A stretch of DNA of 64,000 nucleotides, taken from NCBI GenBank assembly GCA_949358305.1, contig OX442314.1:42664581-42728580 (forward strand). Direction: 5' to 3'. Position numbers and translations under genes: made by a program. The notes below the pieces were generated by a model. That model ran no database searches. It worked only from the letters and a program-made list of their open reading frames with translations, and was not told where the DNA came from. Of the stretch, positions 63,840-64,000 are shown piece after piece. The number at the start of each line of letters is the position of its first letter. The first letter of the stretch is position 1. The DNA comes from Strigamia acuminata (lineage: Eukaryota; Arthropoda; Chilopoda; Geophilomorpha; Linotaeniidae).

Positions 63840-64000
63840 TTGCGACTAGCAATTCGAATTTGTAGTGGGAACAGTTTGTACGAGTTTTTAAAGTTGGATG
63901 CAAATGGATTTAAACTGATGGTTTTGGATTCAAGAAGAAACACGCGTACGCAACAAAGTTACATTGAATAGTAAATTTTATTCTTAACAGGATATGCAAA
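63840..64000 (-). repeat. Probable LTR end of the gag-recombinase element, cut by the window
   Basis: By position relative to the primer binding site this should be the 3' part of a 5' LTR. Only one copy is visible, so it cannot be confirmed. Confidence 0.4.

Overview
This 64 kb window comes from the nuclear genome of a multicellular invertebrate. It has spliced genes with short GT-AG introns (about 50-70 bp), A+T-rich spacers, an Aurora-type kinase, a BTB-BACK protein, fucolectin-like (FTP) domain proteins, and a dense mixture of animal transposable elements (BEL/Pao, Gypsy, Helitron, hAT, piggyBac, MULE-like, CACTA-like, ISL2EU-like, LINE, foldback repeats). I cannot name the species; an arthropod-like animal is a guess.

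Layout. Position 1-803 is the 3' part of a membrane-anchored FTP-domain gene, convergent with a proline-rich gene (981-1595, minus). Position 2805-11591 is a nest: two broken Gypsy segments bordered by a palindromic repeat, with a nearly intact BEL/Pao retrotransposon (4116-10423) inserted in that repeat. Position 11908-15140 holds a second, broken FTP/proline-rich pair and an SRPK-like kinase fragment. Position 15820-17037 (minus) is a complete six-exon Aurora kinase gene. Position 18490-25700 is a transposon graveyard. Position 26821-29243 has two more damaged FTP copies. Position 29818-31299 is an intact BTB-BACK gene, with a copy that has lost its BTB domain at 36078-37154. Position 39480-48476 has more transposon ruins, including an ISL2EU-like transposase gene split by a 1,026-bp palindrome that carries tRNA-like Pol III promoter boxes. 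Position 49222-61580 (minus) is a complete Gypsy-type retrotransposon with 970-bp LTRs that appear identical. Position 61886-63837 (minus) is an unusual BEL-type gag fused in frame to a tyrosine recombinase.

How the parts fit. Likely functional host genes are few: the Aurora kinase, the BTB-BACK protein, FTP copy A and the two proline-rich genes. The rest is a record of repeated insertion and local duplication. The two most unusual systems are both on the right: a Gypsy element with a strong predicted -1 frameshift signal between gag and pol and a spliced third gene of about 818 codons in the env position, whose C-terminal domain resembles the stand-alone proline-rich proteins; and the gag-tyrosine recombinase chimera with a retroelement primer binding site just upstream.
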